NCBI RefSeq assembly: GCF_020177335.1
Contig: NZ_JAIVMG010000001.1
Coordinates: forward strand, 1 to 64,000
Origin: Stappia indica
GTDB lineage: Bacteria; Pseudomonadota; Alphaproteobacteria; Rhizobiales; Stappiaceae
Direction: 5' to 3'
Length of the DNA stretch: 64,000 nucleotides
The notes beneath the pieces were generated by a model. It saw nothing but the letters and a program-made list of their open reading frames with translations. It did no database searches and had not been told where the DNA came from. The translations under genes were made by a program, and so were the position numbers. Shown here in pieces: positions 37,787-46,882 of the stretch; position 1 is the stretch's first letter, and each line of letters starts with the position of its first letter.

Positions 37787-37807
37787 CAAAGCACAACGGT
37801 GCCACTT

Positions 37808-37852
37808 GGCGTCATCCCGGGTCGCCGCTCGTGCGGCGTCCGGGATGACGCC
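37808..37852. repeat. REP-like intergenic palindrome
   Basis: Outer arms GGCGTCATCCCGG and CCGGGATGACGCC (13 bp, perfect) enclose a second near-palindrome (GCCGC-N4-GCGGC), giving a stem of more than 20 bp. It lies 21 bases after the lyase stop and looks like the GTCATCCCGG-type intergenic repeats scattered through alphaproteobacterial genomes. It could also end transcription. The rest of the gap up to 38021 has no gene. Confidence 0.65.
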
Positions 37853-38021
37853 CCTTGCGGGGCTTTATCACACTCAAAGCGCACCGCGCTCTGACGGCGC
37901 TTCCGGGGCCTTCCGGCCCTCAAGACTGAGAATTGCGGCGGCGGGATGCGTGCATGGTGCGCGTCCCGCCGTTTGCATGTGCGGTCTCTGGAGGCGGATC
38001 ATTCGCACGGGGCGCCGGGCA

Positions 38022-38735
38022 TCATGTCGGCCAGGCGCGGGGCGGACACAGGCACGGGGCGGCCTGGTCTCCCATCGCGGTGCTTTCCGCCGGGTCGCCA
38101 TAGGGGAGAAACAGCCCGTTCCAGCCCTTTGCGGCGAGGGCGGCGCGCAAATCCGCTTCCGCCGCCCGGCGCTGCGACAGTGCGGGGCGGCCGGTGTGGA
38201 AGGCGGCAAGCGCCGGCACATGGGCAATCGCCTCCGGGTTGAGGCTGACCCACAGGGCAGCCTCTTCCGCTCCGCTGACCGCGATCAGCAGGCGAAAGCC
38301 ACGTGCGCGGAAGGCGTCACACACGGCCAGCTCCCGGTCCACGCCCATGTTCACCTGCGAAAGGACATGCTGAAAAGCGCGGTCGTGCTGGCCGACGGTC
38401 GGCAGATTGCAGACCCACTCGATGCCGGCGGCGCGCAGGATCTCTGCCGTGCGCTCCACATGCAGGAAGCAATCGGCCATGAAAAGCCCGGCCGCCTTGT
38501 CTCTGACTGCCTTGTCTTTGATCGCCGTGGTGCGCGGGTGCCCCGCCGGCTGCGACAGCGCGTCGAGCAGTACCTGATTTCCCGCAGCGGTTGGCAAATG
38601 CACGGCGACCTCTGGCGGGAGCCCCAGATCGGCGCCGCCCGGTGCAAAGGTCAGGATACCAGACGGGACCGGCGCTGATGCACGGGGGTGCCAGATCTGC
38701 CAATGCAGCAACGCGGGGTTTGTGTCGGTTGGCAT
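38022..38735 (-). CDS. TIM-barrel (PEP-hydrolase-like) protein, divergent paralogue
   Basis: 237 residues. The central part resembles the PEP-hydrolase-like barrel of the neighbours: GIEWVCNLPTVGQHD, VNMGVDRELAVCDAFRARGF and IAVSGAEEAALWVSLNPEAIAH match in order the [30 protein letters not shown] and [21 protein letters not shown] blocks of the protein at 40151-40993. The N-terminal 90 residues and the Pro/Ala-rich end are different. It is divergent from the Tm-1-like gene. Function unknown; perhaps an accessory or degraded paralogue. Confidence 0.65.
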   Translation of the reverse strand: MPTDTNPALLHWQIWHPRASAPVPSGILTFAPGGADLGLPPEVAVHLPTAAGNQVLLDALSQPAGHPRTTAIKDKAVRDKAAGLFMADCFLHVERTAEILRAAGIEWVCNLPTVGQHDRAFQHVLSQVNMGVDRELAVCDAFRARGFRLLIAVSGAEEAALWVSLNPEAIAHVPALAAFHTGRPALSQRRAAEADLRAALAAKGWNGLFLPYGDPAESTAMGDQAAPCLCPPRAWPT

Positions 38736-38931
38736 CGTTTCTTACCCGATTTTACCCAAGTGTGGTGCCGCGACCGGTTGAGCGTGTCAAGTCGATGGCG
38801 GACCATCGCCTGCGGTTCAGCCCTGTGGTCCGTGCCACGGGGAGCGCGTGAAGGCCAGCTTGCAACAACAACAGATGGGGGTGGGGCGCCGCGCATGTGA
38901 GCTGACACCACTGCCCATGGAGGAATGAGAG

Positions 38932-40137
38932 ATGACCGCCAGACCCGTGCTTGTCGCCGGAACCTTCGACACCAAATCCGCCGAGCTGACTTATCTGGCC
39001 GACCGGCTGAAGGCGGCAGGGGTCGCCTGCAAGACCGTCGATTTGTCGACCACGGGCGGGGACGCGGGGACCGACATCACAGCGGGCGAGATTGCCGCCG
39101 CCCATCCGCGCGGGCCCAAGGCGGTCTTCACCGGCGATCGCGGCACCGCCGTTTCGGCCATGTCGCAGGCCTTCGAGGCCTGGGTTGCGGCTAGTCTGGA
39201 CCAGATCGGCGGGCTGATTTCGGCGGCGGGCTCGGGCGGCACGGCGCTGGCCACCCCGGCCATGCGCGTTCTGCCCGTCGGGGTGCCCAAGGTGATGATC
39301 TCCACCGTCGCGTCTGGTGATGTCGCGCCCTATGTCGGCCCTTGCGACATGATGATGATGTATTCGGTGACGGATGTGCAGGGCCTCAACGCGATCTCGC
39401 GGCAGGTGCTGGGCAATGGCGCCGCCGCCATGGCGGGCATGATCCAGCATCCGCCGGTTGACGCGCCGTCCGAGGCCGAAAAGCCGGGCCTGGCGCTGAC
39501 CATGTTCGGCGTCACCACCGCTGCCGTGCAGGCGGTCGCCGCCGGGCTGGAGGACACTTACGAGCCCTTCGTCTTCCACGCCACCGGCGTTGGCGGGCGC
39601 TCGATGGAAAAGCTGGTCGACAGCGGCTACATGCGCGCGGTGGTCGACCTCACCACCACCGAGATCTGCGACATGATGATGGGCGGGGTGATGGCCGCCG
39701 ATGAGGATCGGTTCGGCGCGATCATCCGCCACCGGGTGCCCTATGTCGGGTCCTGCGGTGCGCTCGACATGGTGAATTTCGGCGGACCGGCCACCGTCCC
39801 GACCCATTACAAGGGGCGGAATTTCTACGAGCACAATCCGCAGGTGACCTTGATGCGCACCACGGCGGAGGAAAACACCCGCATGGGCGACTGGATCGCC
39901 GGCCGTCTCAACCAGATGGAAGGCCCGGTGCGGTTCCTGCTGCCCGAAGGCGGCGTGTCGGCCCTCGACGCGCCCGATCTGCCGTTCTGGGATCCGGAGG
40001 CGGACGCGGCGCTGTTCGACGCCATCACCGCCCGCTTCATCCCCTCGGCGACACGCAAGCTGATCCGCGTGCCGCATCACATCAATTCGCCCGAGTTTGC
40101 CGCCGCGGCCATCGCGGCGCTGCGTGACATCGACTGA
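38932..40137 (+). CDS. Tm-1-like ATP-binding domain protein (UPF0261)
   Basis: 401 residues covering the full UPF0261/Tm-1 N-terminal-like family: [24 protein letters not shown] at the start, [29 protein letters not shown] near residue 98, [15 protein letters not shown] near residue 193, and the C-terminal [16 protein letters not shown] block. Tm-1 of tomato fuses this domain to the barrel encoded here by the next gene. The two genes are 13 bases apart and always travel together, but their enzymatic role is not known. An AATGAGAG-type site precedes the ATG. Confidence 0.92.
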   Translation: MTARPVLVAGTFDTKSAELTYLADRLKAAGVACKTVDLSTTGGDAGTDITAGEIAAAHPRGPKAVFTGDRGTAVSAMSQAFEAWVAASLDQIGGLISAAGSGGTALATPAMRVLPVGVPKVMISTVASGDVAPYVGPCDMMMMYSVTDVQGLNAISRQVLGNGAAAMAGMIQHPPVDAPSEAEKPGLALTMFGVTTAAVQAVAAGLEDTYEPFVFHATGVGGRSMEKLVDSGYMRAVVDLTTTEICDMMMGGVMAADEDRFGAIIRHRVPYVGSCGALDMVNFGGPATVPTHYKGRNFYEHNPQVTLMRTTAEENTRMGDWIAGRLNQMEGPVRFLLPEGGVSALDAPDLPFWDPEADAALFDAITARFIPSATRKLIRVPHHINSPEFAAAAIAALRDID

Positions 40138-40150
40138 GAAGGACAGGACC

Positions 40151-40993
40151 ATGCCGAGATTCGACCGCAAGGCACTGCTTGCGAAATTTCAGGACATGAA
40201 GGCCCGGGGCGTGCCGATCGTCGGCGGCGGCGCCGGCACGGGCCTGTCGGCCAAATGCGAGGAAGCGGGCGGGATCGACCTGATCGTGATCTACAATTCC
40301 GGGCGCTATCGCATGGCCGGGCGCGGCTCGCTCTCCGGGCTTCTGGCCTATGGCAACGCCAACGAGATCGTCAAGGACATGGCCTCGGAGGTCATTCCGG
40401 TGACCAAATCCACCCCGGTTCTGGCCGGGGTGAACGGCACCGATCCGTTCTGCAACTTCGACATGTTCCTTGATGACCTGAAGCGGCTGGGCTTCTCCGG
40501 CGTGCAGAACTTCCCGACCGTCGGTCTGATCGACGGGGTGTTCCGGCAGAATCTGGAAGAAACCGGCATGTCCTACGCGCTTGAGGTGGAGATGATCCGC
40601 CTTGCCGCGGAAAAGGACATGCTGACCACGCCTTACGTCTTCAGCGAAGCCGATGCGGAGGCGATGGCCAGGGCGGGGGCGGATATCATCGTCTGCCATC
40701 TGGGGCTGACCACCGGCGGCAGCATCGGCGCCGATACCGCCGTGACGCTGGAGGCCTGCCCGCCGTTGATCGACGCCTGGGCGGGAGCGGCGCTTGCCGT
40801 CAACCCGGACCTGATCGTTCTGTGCCACGGTGGGCCGATCTCCATGCCGTCGGATGCGGAATATGTTCTGGCCAACACCCGCCATTGCCACGGGTTCTAC
40901 GGCGCCTCGTCGATGGAGCGCCTGCCGACCGAGGTGGCGATGACCGAGCAGACCCGGGCGTTCAAGGCCATCACGATGACGAAGGCCGGGTAA
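40151..40993 (+). CDS. PEP-hydrolase family TIM-barrel protein
   Basis: 280 residues from [13 protein letters not shown] with a GGACAGGACC site. TIM barrel of the PEP hydrolase/Tm-1 C-terminal family: [63 protein letters not shown], and [14 protein letters not shown]. Partner of the Tm-1-like gene 13 bases upstream. The reaction is unproven; the fold and conserved acidic residues suggest a metal-dependent C-C lyase or hydrolase on a phospho- or oxo-acid. Strong terminator at 41020-41059. Confidence 0.9.
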   Translation: MPRFDRKALLAKFQDMKARGVPIVGGGAGTGLSAKCEEAGGIDLIVIYNSGRYRMAGRGSLSGLLAYGNANEIVKDMASEVIPVTKSTPVLAGVNGTDPFCNFDMFLDDLKRLGFSGVQNFPTVGLIDGVFRQNLEETGMSYALEVEMIRLAAEKDMLTTPYVFSEADAEAMARAGADIIVCHLGLTTGGSIGADTAVTLEACPPLIDAWAGAALAVNPDLIVLCHGGPISMPSDAEYVLANTRHCHGFYGASSMERLPTEVAMTEQTRAFKAITMTKAG

Positions 40994-41019
40994 CCGGACG
41001 CTTGCGAAGCGAAGGTCAG

Positions 41020-41059
41020 GGGCCGTCCCGCCTGTCGAAAAGGCGGGGCGGCCCTTTTT
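41020..41059 (+). terminator. Intrinsic terminator of the Tm-1-like/PEP-hydrolase operon
   Basis: 14-bp stem GGGCCGTCCCGCCT / AGGCGGGGCGGCCC with one G-U pair and a 7-nt loop, followed by TTTTTA. Confidence 0.9.
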
Positions 41060-41083
41060 ATGTCTTTACGTCTTGCGACGAAG

Positions 41084-41755
41084 CTATCCCGCAAGCGCCT
41101 GGGGCACGGCCCGCCAGCCGGCGGTCGCCTTGCGATGCGGGCGCGCCGGCCCCTCGACCAGATCGAGCATCGCCACCGCGAAATCCGCATAGGAAATCTG
41201 CGACTGGCCTTGCGCGTCGGTGACCAGCGTGTCGCTGCCGAGGGCATAGTTTCCCGTGCGCGGCCCGTGCAGCAGCATCGCCGGCGGGCGCAGGCAGGTC
41301 CAGTTGGCCGTCTTGACGCGATCCAGCAGCGCATCTTGGGCGGCGCAGGCCTCGGCGATGGGGCGCACGCTCTCGGGCAGGAAATCCGGTGCGCTCAGCA
41401 CCGTGTGGCCGCTGCCGTCGGCAAGCTTCAGCGTTGCCGCGCCGCCGGTGATGAAGAGTGGCACGCCGGTCTTCTCGCCCGCCACAAGCAGCGCTTCGGT
41501 CAGCCGGACCAGATCCGGTTCGTGTCCGGCCGGCGGGCGCAGGGCGCCGATCACCGCATCTTGTCCGCTGACAAGGGTAGCGGCGGCGCCGTCGTCCGCC
41601 AGAAGATCGGCCGTCACGCGGGTGAGGGGGCCGGGCAAGGCCTCCAGGGTCTTGGCGGATCTGGCAACGGCGGTGACCGTGTGGCCCCGGTCGAGCGCTT
41701 CGCGCACCGTTTGACGTCCAACGTCGCCGGTGGCTCCAAAGATGATGAGTTTCAT
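41084..41755 (-). CDS. NmrA-like NAD(P)-binding protein
   Basis: 223-residue Rossmann protein. The N-terminal MKLIIFGATGDVGRQTVREAL is the NAD(P) glycine motif of atypical SDRs/NAD(P)H azoreductase-like proteins (GATGxxG). The middle (SGQDAVIGALRPPAG, VPLFITGGAATL) agrees with the NmrA/NAD-dependent epimerase class. The ATG overlaps the stop of the EamA gene (ATGA), so both lie in one MarR-controlled operon. Possible role in quinone or reactive-electrophile stress; unproven. Confidence 0.88.
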   Translation of the reverse strand: MKLIIFGATGDVGRQTVREALDRGHTVTAVARSAKTLEALPGPLTRVTADLLADDGAAATLVSGQDAVIGALRPPAGHEPDLVRLTEALLVAGEKTGVPLFITGGAATLKLADGSGHTVLSAPDFLPESVRPIAEACAAQDALLDRVKTANWTCLRPPAMLLHGPRTGNYALGSDTLVTDAQGQSQISYADFAVAMLDLVEGPARPHRKATAGWRAVPQALAG

Positions 41756-42636
41756 GCTGTTTTTCCTTCTGCGAGAGCGGGAGAGTGAGGCAGGCGTCCG
41801 GCCTGTTGGCCGAACCAGACGCTGGCGAGGACGATCACCGCGCCGAGTGCCTGGGTGGTGGAAAGGCTCTGGTCCAGCAGCAGCCAGCCGAGCAGGATGG
41901 CGCTCAAGGGGCTGAGAAAACCGAAGGCGGTGGCGCTGGCCGGGCCAAGCCGGGCAATGCCGCGAAACCAGAAGAAATAGGTCAGCGCCGCGCCGATCAG
42001 GCCAAGCCAGAGAAACCCGGCCATGTTGGTTGCCGTCGGCAGGGGAAAGCCCGGTTCGGCCAGCAGAGCGACCGGCAGGAGCAGCAGCCCGCCCGCCGTC
42101 AGCTGCCAGGCGGTGAAGGTGAGCGGCGAGACCGGCGGTTGCCATTTGCGGGTCAGCACGGTGCCCGCCGCCATGGAGAGCGCGCCGCCGAGGGCTGCGG
42201 CGATGCCGAGCGCGTCGAGCTCGCTGGCAGGCGTCAGGATCAACAGGCCAACGCCTGCAATCCCTGAAAGCGCGGCGAGAACGCCGGCCGGCCGGATCGA
42301 CTGGCCGAGGGCGGCGCGCGCCAGCAGCAGGACCAGCAGTGGCTGGGTTGCCCCCAGCGTGGCGGCGACCCCGCCGGGCAGCCGGTAGGCGGCGACAAAG
42401 AGCAGAGACCAGAACACGGCGAAATTCGCCGCGCCGAGGATCAGAAGGCGCCCGAGCCAGTCGATGGGCGGCAATTGCCGGACCAGAAGCAGCAACAGCA
42501 GGCCGGCGGGCAGGGCGCGCAACAGGCTGACCGTCAGCGGAAAACCGTCGGGCAGCAGGGTGGTGGTGACGATGTAGGTGCTGCCCCAGATCGTCGGGGC
42601 AGCGGCGGTGGTGATGAGATCGGCGGTGCGGGACAT
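41752..42636 (-). CDS. EamA/DMT-family transporter
   Basis: 294 residues with ten membrane segments in two EamA repeats. AAPTIWGSTYIVTT near the N-terminus is the classic DMT opening. The ATG at 42636 has a GAGGAACGCC ribosome site; upstream in-frame starts do not. Likely exporter of metabolites or drugs. First gene of a two-gene operon with the NmrA-like gene, divergent from marR; two MarR-type palindromes lie in the 78-bp shared promoter region. Confidence 0.9.
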   Translation of the reverse strand: MSRTADLITTAAAPTIWGSTYIVTTTLLPDGFPLTVSLLRALPAGLLLLLLVRQLPPIDWLGRLLILGAANFAVFWSLLFVAAYRLPGGVAATLGATQPLLVLLLARAALGQSIRPAGVLAALSGIAGVGLLILTPASELDALGIAAALGGALSMAAGTVLTRKWQPPVSPLTFTAWQLTAGGLLLLPVALLAEPGFPLPTATNMAGFLWLGLIGAALTYFFWFRGIARLGPASATAFGFLSPLSAILLGWLLLDQSLSTTQALGAVIVLASVWFGQQAGRLPHSPALAEGKTA

Positions 42637-42649
42637 GGCGTTCCTCATA

Positions 42650-42690
42650 TATCTTGACGTCAAGATAAACCGAGAAAGCTTGACGTCAAG
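42650..42690. promoter_or_regulatory. Tandem MarR-type operators
   Basis: An 18-bp perfect palindrome TATCTTGACGTCAAGATA (42650-42667) and a second CTTGACGTCAAG core (42679-42690, flanked by AG and ATA) have centres 26 bp apart in the 78-bp gap between the EamA and marR starts. These are typical of MarR-family dimers, so the adjacent MarR protein probably represses both its own gene and the EamA/NmrA operon. Confidence 0.8.
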
Positions 42691-42714
42691 ATAAAATCTT
42701 CAGATGGTGTCGCC

Positions 42715-43209
42715 ATGGATCAGGTAGACAGAATTCTCGATCAGTGGCGGGCCGAGCGCCCCGATCTCGATGTGGCGGATATGGGCACCATCGGCCGCGT
42801 GAAGCGGCTGCAGGTGCAGCTGGGCAAGGGCATGGACCGGGTGTTCGCGGCCCATGGGCTCAATGCGGCGAGCTTCGACGTGCTGGCGACGCTGCGCCGG
42901 GCGGGGCCTCCTTACGCGCTCAGCCCCTCCGATCTGGTTGACTGGACCATGGTCACCTCAGGCACGATGACCAACCGGATCGACCGGCTGGAAAAGGCCG
43001 GTCTGGTGCGGCGCGACCGCAATCCTGAGGATGGGCGCGGCTTCGTCGTCGCCCTGACCGAGGCCGGGTTTGCGCTGATCGATGCCGCGGTGAGCGACCA
43101 TGTGGCCAATCAGCACCGGATGATGGCGCCGCTCACGGCCGAGGAGCGGCGGGCGCTCGACAGGCTGCTGGTGAAATGGCTTGCGGGATTCGAACCGCCT
43201 GAAGGCTAA
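42715..43209 (+). CDS. MarR-family transcriptional regulator
   Basis: 164 residues. Winged HTH in the centre (LNAASFDVLATLRRAGPPYALSPSDLVDWTMVTSGTMTNRIDRLEKAGLVRRDRNPEDGR), with the wing motif DGRGFVVALTEAG. The N-terminal helix contains a possible dimerisation region. Divergent from eamA-nmrA with two operator copies between. The stop overlaps the end of the following LysR gene, which runs on the opposite strand. Confidence 0.93.
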   Translation: MDQVDRILDQWRAERPDLDVADMGTIGRVKRLQVQLGKGMDRVFAAHGLNAASFDVLATLRRAGPPYALSPSDLVDWTMVTSGTMTNRIDRLEKAGLVRRDRNPEDGRGFVVALTEAGFALIDAAVSDHVANQHRMMAPLTAEERRALDRLLVKWLAGFEPPEG

Positions 43210-44105
43210 TTGGTAACGTCGGAGGCGGCGAGCTGGTCCTGCAGCCAGGCGCGGAAGGCGACCACCGGCGACTTGTTCTTTCGTTCCGGCGCGGCCAGCA
43301 GGTAGTAGCTGCCGATGGTGATGTCGGTGTTCAGAACCTCCACCAGATTGCCATCGGCAATCTCCCGGGCGACGCTGAGCTGGGTGGCCAGGGCGATGCC
43401 CTGATCGGCGGCGGCGGCATCGAGACCGAGGCTTGCCGTCCACAATCTGGGGCCGGAGAGCGGGCCGTGCGGTTCCACTCCGGCAGCAGCCAGCCATCGG
43501 CGCCATTGGCCATGGTCACGCTCGTGAATCAGCGATTGTTCGGCCAGCGCCGCCAGGGAGGCGGGCACGCCATTGCGGGCGATCCATCCCGGGCTGGCAA
43601 CGGGAAACATGCGCGGTGTTACCAGCACTTGCGCGCTTTGCGGGATCACCGCATCGGGCGCGAAGCCGATGAACAGATCCGCTTCGTGGGCGCTGAAATC
43701 GGGCAGGGTCTCCGTGGCCCGGATTGCCACCTCCAGATTCGGCAACAGTCGCTCGATCTCCGCAAGGCGCGGACCGAGCCAGCGACCGGCAAAGCCGGGC
43801 ATCGCCCAGATGCGCAGGCTGGCCGCATCCCGTTGCGGCATCAGCTTTTCCAGCGATGCTTCCAGCGCCGCGAAGGCATGGTCGGTGGCCTCGAACAGTG
43901 CTCGGCCTTGCGGGGTCAGGCTTGCGCCGAGGGGGCCGCGCGTCAGCAGCTTGGTCCCGACCCAGGCTTCGAGGTTGCGCAGGTGCCGGCTGACCACGGT
44001 GTGCGAGAGCCCGAGTGCGGTCGCCCCGCGCCGGATGCTGCCGGTTCGTCCGACCGCATGTAGCGCGCGGATCAGGTGGAGCGGGGGGAGATTGGGCAGG
44101 GGCAT
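43206..44105 (-). CDS. LysR-family regulator (GcvA-like)
   Basis: 299 residues from MPLPNLPPLHLIRALHAVG. N-terminal HTH (GATALGLSHTVVSRHLRNLEAWVGTKLL) and effector domain (WAMPGFAGRWLGPRL) resembling the GcvA/AmpR-like subgroup. A 33-codon upstream extension exists, but the chosen start matches the family N-terminus. It is divergent from the glutamine-amidotransferase-like gene and tail-to-tail with marR. Target unknown; the polyamine-like operon is the nearest. Confidence 0.9.
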   Translation of the reverse strand: MPLPNLPPLHLIRALHAVGRTGSIRRGATALGLSHTVVSRHLRNLEAWVGTKLLTRGPLGASLTPQGRALFEATDHAFAALEASLEKLMPQRDAASLRIWAMPGFAGRWLGPRLAEIERLLPNLEVAIRATETLPDFSAHEADLFIGFAPDAVIPQSAQVLVTPRMFPVASPGWIARNGVPASLAALAEQSLIHERDHGQWRRWLAAAGVEPHGPLSGPRLWTASLGLDAAAADQGIALATQLSVAREIADGNLVEVLNTDITIGSYYLLAAPERKNKSPVVAFRAWLQDQLAASDVTN

Positions 44106-44354
44106 GGTGGCGTCGGTCCGAAATGGGGTGGAAACCCTAGTGCACCGGGGAGGGGGAAACAATCTCTGCTTTCCGCACCGGCAGAAACTGCTAGATCGTG
44201 TCACCGCGCAAGGGGCAGGATCTGACCGGGAGCGGCGGTGGCTTCCCGAAAACGCGAACCGGCGCGATTCGCTGTCGGATCGACGGTGGCGCGTTCACGA
44301 TCCCCTTCTCCTTGTGCTGCCCGATTGCAACGACGTCCTGACCGGAGGCCCCAA

Positions 44355-45125
44355 GTGCTGATGTCGAACAAGCCCGTAATTGCCGTGATCGCCTGCAGTC
44401 GCGAGGTGGAAGGCGAGCCCGCGAGCATCGTCAAGCAGCGCTATCTCGATGCGGTGTCGCGCTATGCCGATGCGCTGCCGATCATCGTTCCGCCGACCGC
44501 CAGCCCGGCGGAAGCGGCGGCGCTGCTCGCCCGGGTCGATGCGGTGCTCCTGACCGGATCCAACTCCAACATCGAACCCTCCCGCTATGGGGGTGGTGCG
44601 GCTGGTGCGCCACCGTTCGATCCACCCCGGGATGAAACCGCCCTGCATCTGATCGCCGGCGCCATCGCGGCGAAGAAGCCGCTGTTCGGCATCTGCCGTG
44701 GTCTGCAGGAACTCAATGTCGCCTTTGGCGGTACGCTGGCGGACGAACGCGCCCTCGATGGCGTGGCGGTTTCGCACCACGCGCCGGCGGAGGCGGACCT
44801 GCAGGAAATGTTCACCTATGGCCACCGGGCAACGGCGGAGACCGGCGGTGTTCTGGCCGATCTGGTCGGTAGGGGGTCGATCCCCATCAACAGCGTGCAC
44901 TTTCAGCGCGTTGATGCGGTCGGAAAGGGCTTGAAGGTCGAGGCCCGCGCCGAGGATGGGGTCATCGAGGCGCTGTCTTCGACGCAAGGAGAGGCTCCGG
45001 TGCTGGCGGTGCAGTGGCACCCGGAATGGCAGCCGGAAGGGCGGCATCATGACCTTGCATTCTGGCGATATGTCGGTACGCAGGCACGCAAGGCGATGAC
45101 CCTACGTACGGACGCTTCTCTATAA
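44355..45125 (+). CDS. Class-I glutamine amidotransferase-like hydrolase (PuuD-like)
   Basis: About 256 residues. Catalytic triad of the gamma-glutamyl-GABA hydrolase/peptidase C26 type: nucleophile Cys in FGICRGLQELNVAFGG near residue 110, and His/Glu in QWHPEWQ near residue 227. A GTG at 44355 lies six bases after GGAGG; an ATG at 44361 is the alternative start. Hydrolyses a gamma-glutamyl amide such as gamma-glutamyl-GABA in the PuuABCD route; genes for a polyamine-like ABC transporter and an aldehyde dehydrogenase follow, which fits. No puuA or puuB is seen here. Confidence 0.88.
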   Translation: MLMSNKPVIAVIACSREVEGEPASIVKQRYLDAVSRYADALPIIVPPTASPAEAAALLARVDAVLLTGSNSNIEPSRYGGGAAGAPPFDPPRDETALHLIAGAIAAKKPLFGICRGLQELNVAFGGTLADERALDGVAVSHHAPAEADLQEMFTYGHRATAETGGVLADLVGRGSIPINSVHFQRVDAVGKGLKVEARAEDGVIEALSSTQGEAPVLAVQWHPEWQPEGRHHDLAFWRYVGTQARKAMTLRTDASL

Positions 45126-45215
45126 AAAAAATCTATCGGCAGAATTCGGCATTCGAATTGGACAGAATGCCGCGGATGCCTTGAAATGCCTGTATCTTAC
45201 AGCGGTGAAGGTACC

Positions 45216-45692
45216 ATGACAGACAAGAAGCTCTATCTGAAATTTATCGAATCCGGCGTCCAGGGCATCATTTCCCTTTATTGGGAAAACGCTCCTGAGA
45301 CCTGCAAGGCCCTGTGGGGCGCGCTGGAAACGCCGATCCAGGTTCCCGCCAGTCATGCGATTTTCTCCGGTCCGGAAATCATGATGGGGCTGCCGGAGAG
45401 CGCGCGCAATTTCGACCCGACCACCCTGCCGCCGGAAAACCAGACCGTGCTGCCCGAGCCCGGCGACATGCTGTGGTTCTACCAGCCGAAGAACTTCTTC
45501 AAGATCGATCCGGACGAGTTCTGGGAGATCGGCATGTTCTACGGCGTGGGCGGGCGTACCTTCGGTCCGACCGGCTGGATCCCCTGCACCTATTTCGCCC
45601 GGATGACCGAAGGCCTCGACGCCATCGCCGAGCAGTGCCGGTTGATCCGCAAGGAAGGCGTCAAGACCATTGAGCTTGGTCGCCTCGGATGA
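45216..45692 (+). CDS. DUF3830 family protein
   Basis: 158 residues from MTDKKLYLKFIESG. Matches the DUF3830 family (cyclophilin-like fold expected): WENAPETCKALWGALE, SHAIFSGPEIMMGLPE, EPGDMLWFYQPKNFFKI and the YGVGGRTFGPTGW stretch. Function not established; DUF3830 genes often accompany amidohydrolase or ABC-transporter genes for N-containing compounds. It sits between the hydrolase and transporter genes of the same operon. Confidence 0.85.
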   Translation: MTDKKLYLKFIESGVQGIISLYWENAPETCKALWGALETPIQVPASHAIFSGPEIMMGLPESARNFDPTTLPPENQTVLPEPGDMLWFYQPKNFFKIDPDEFWEIGMFYGVGGRTFGPTGWIPCTYFARMTEGLDAIAEQCRLIRKEGVKTIELGRLG

Positions 45693-45762
45693 TTTTCAGG
45701 GTGCGGCCGGTCTCCGGCCGCGCCCTTTGTGACCTGCGATAATCAAGGAGAGGAGCACTGTG

Positions 45763-46797
45763 ATGAAGGTAATTTCGACGATTGCCGTTTCCGGCCTGGC
45801 AACCCTGATGGCCACCACTGCCTTCGCGGCGGGTGAGACCATCACCATCAATTCCTTCGGCGGCGCGTATGAAACCGCGCATCGTGCCTGCGTGATCACC
45901 CCGTTCGAGGAGGCCACCGGCGCCAAGGTTCAGGTTGTCACCGCCTATTCGGCGGACGCCTTCGCCCAGTTGCGGGCCCAGGCCGAAGCGCCTCAGTTCG
46001 ACGTCATCCACTTCTCCGGCGGCCAGGAAATCGTTGGCGCGCGGGAAGGGCTGCTGTCGCCCATCGACCCGGCCAGCCTGTCGAATGCGGCCGATCTTTA
46101 CGACTTCGCCAAGGCAAACCTTGCCGGCGGTGAAGGTCCGGCCTACTCGATCGCCGCGATCGGCCTCGTCTACAACAGCGTCACGGTGCCGAAGGAGCCG
46201 GCCTCCTGGTCCGATCTGCTGGACAAGGCCTATGCCGATCACATCGTGCTGACCGACATCTCCAACGGCTACGGCATGCTCGGCTTCCTGATGCTCAACA
46301 AGGTGAAGGGCGGTAGCCTGGAGAACATCCAGCCGGGCCTCGACGCGGTCACCGAGCTTCTGGACAACGGTGCCATCGTGGTGTCGACCTCGCCGGAGAT
46401 CCAGCAGGAGTTCGCCCAGAACGACGCATGGGTCGCGCCGTACGCCTCCGACTACGCCTACACTCTGCGCAAGGCCGGTCTGCCGGCGGCATTCGTCCAG
46501 GGCAAGGAAGGCACGCCGGCGAGCTTCATCACCACCAACCTGGTCGCGGGCCGCGACAATCAGGAACTGGCGCTGAAGTTCATCGACATGTCGATCTCGG
46601 CCAAGGCCCAGGCCTGCTTCGCCGAGCAGCTGCGTTATTCGCCGACCAACGCCAAGGTGGTGCTGGACGGTGAGGTCGCCGCCGACGTCGCCTATGGCGA
46701 GGAGGCCGTGTCCGGTCTGATCCGCTTCGACCCGACCGTCATCGAGGCCAAGCGCTCCGAGTGGGTCGACGCCTGGAACCGCACCATCGCGCGCTGA
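45763..46797 (+). CDS. ABC transporter substrate-binding protein (PotD/PotF-like)
   Basis: 344 residues with an AGGAG site and a signal peptide (MKVISTIAVSGLATLMATTAFA, cleavage near residue 22). Type-2 periplasmic-binding fold starting TITINSFGGAYETAHRACVI, typical of spermidine/putrescine and related binding proteins. It is the receptor of the following permease and ATPase genes. A strong terminator after it suggests the receptor is made in excess over the membrane parts. Confidence 0.92.
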   Translation: MKVISTIAVSGLATLMATTAFAAGETITINSFGGAYETAHRACVITPFEEATGAKVQVVTAYSADAFAQLRAQAEAPQFDVIHFSGGQEIVGAREGLLSPIDPASLSNAADLYDFAKANLAGGEGPAYSIAAIGLVYNSVTVPKEPASWSDLLDKAYADHIVLTDISNGYGMLGFLMLNKVKGGSLENIQPGLDAVTELLDNGAIVVSTSPEIQQEFAQNDAWVAPYASDYAYTLRKAGLPAAFVQGKEGTPASFITTNLVAGRDNQELALKFIDMSISAKAQACFAEQLRYSPTNAKVVLDGEVAADVAYGEEAVSGLIRFDPTVIEAKRSEWVDAWNRTIAR

Positions 46798-46812
46798 TCG
46801 ATACCCAACCTG

Positions 46813-46850
46813 CCACCGCGCGGCCGCTCGGGCCGCGCGGTGGTTTTTTT
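46813..46850 (+). terminator. Terminator between binding-protein and permease genes
   Basis: Perfect 13-bp stem CCACCGCGCGGCC / GGCCGCGCGGTGG with loop GCTCG, followed by seven Ts. A strong intrinsic terminator placed inside the ABC operon; read-through or a separate promoter must supply the permeases. Confidence 0.9.
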
Positions 46851-46882
46851 AAATGAGACCGAGCAAGGAGTACGGGACCCCG

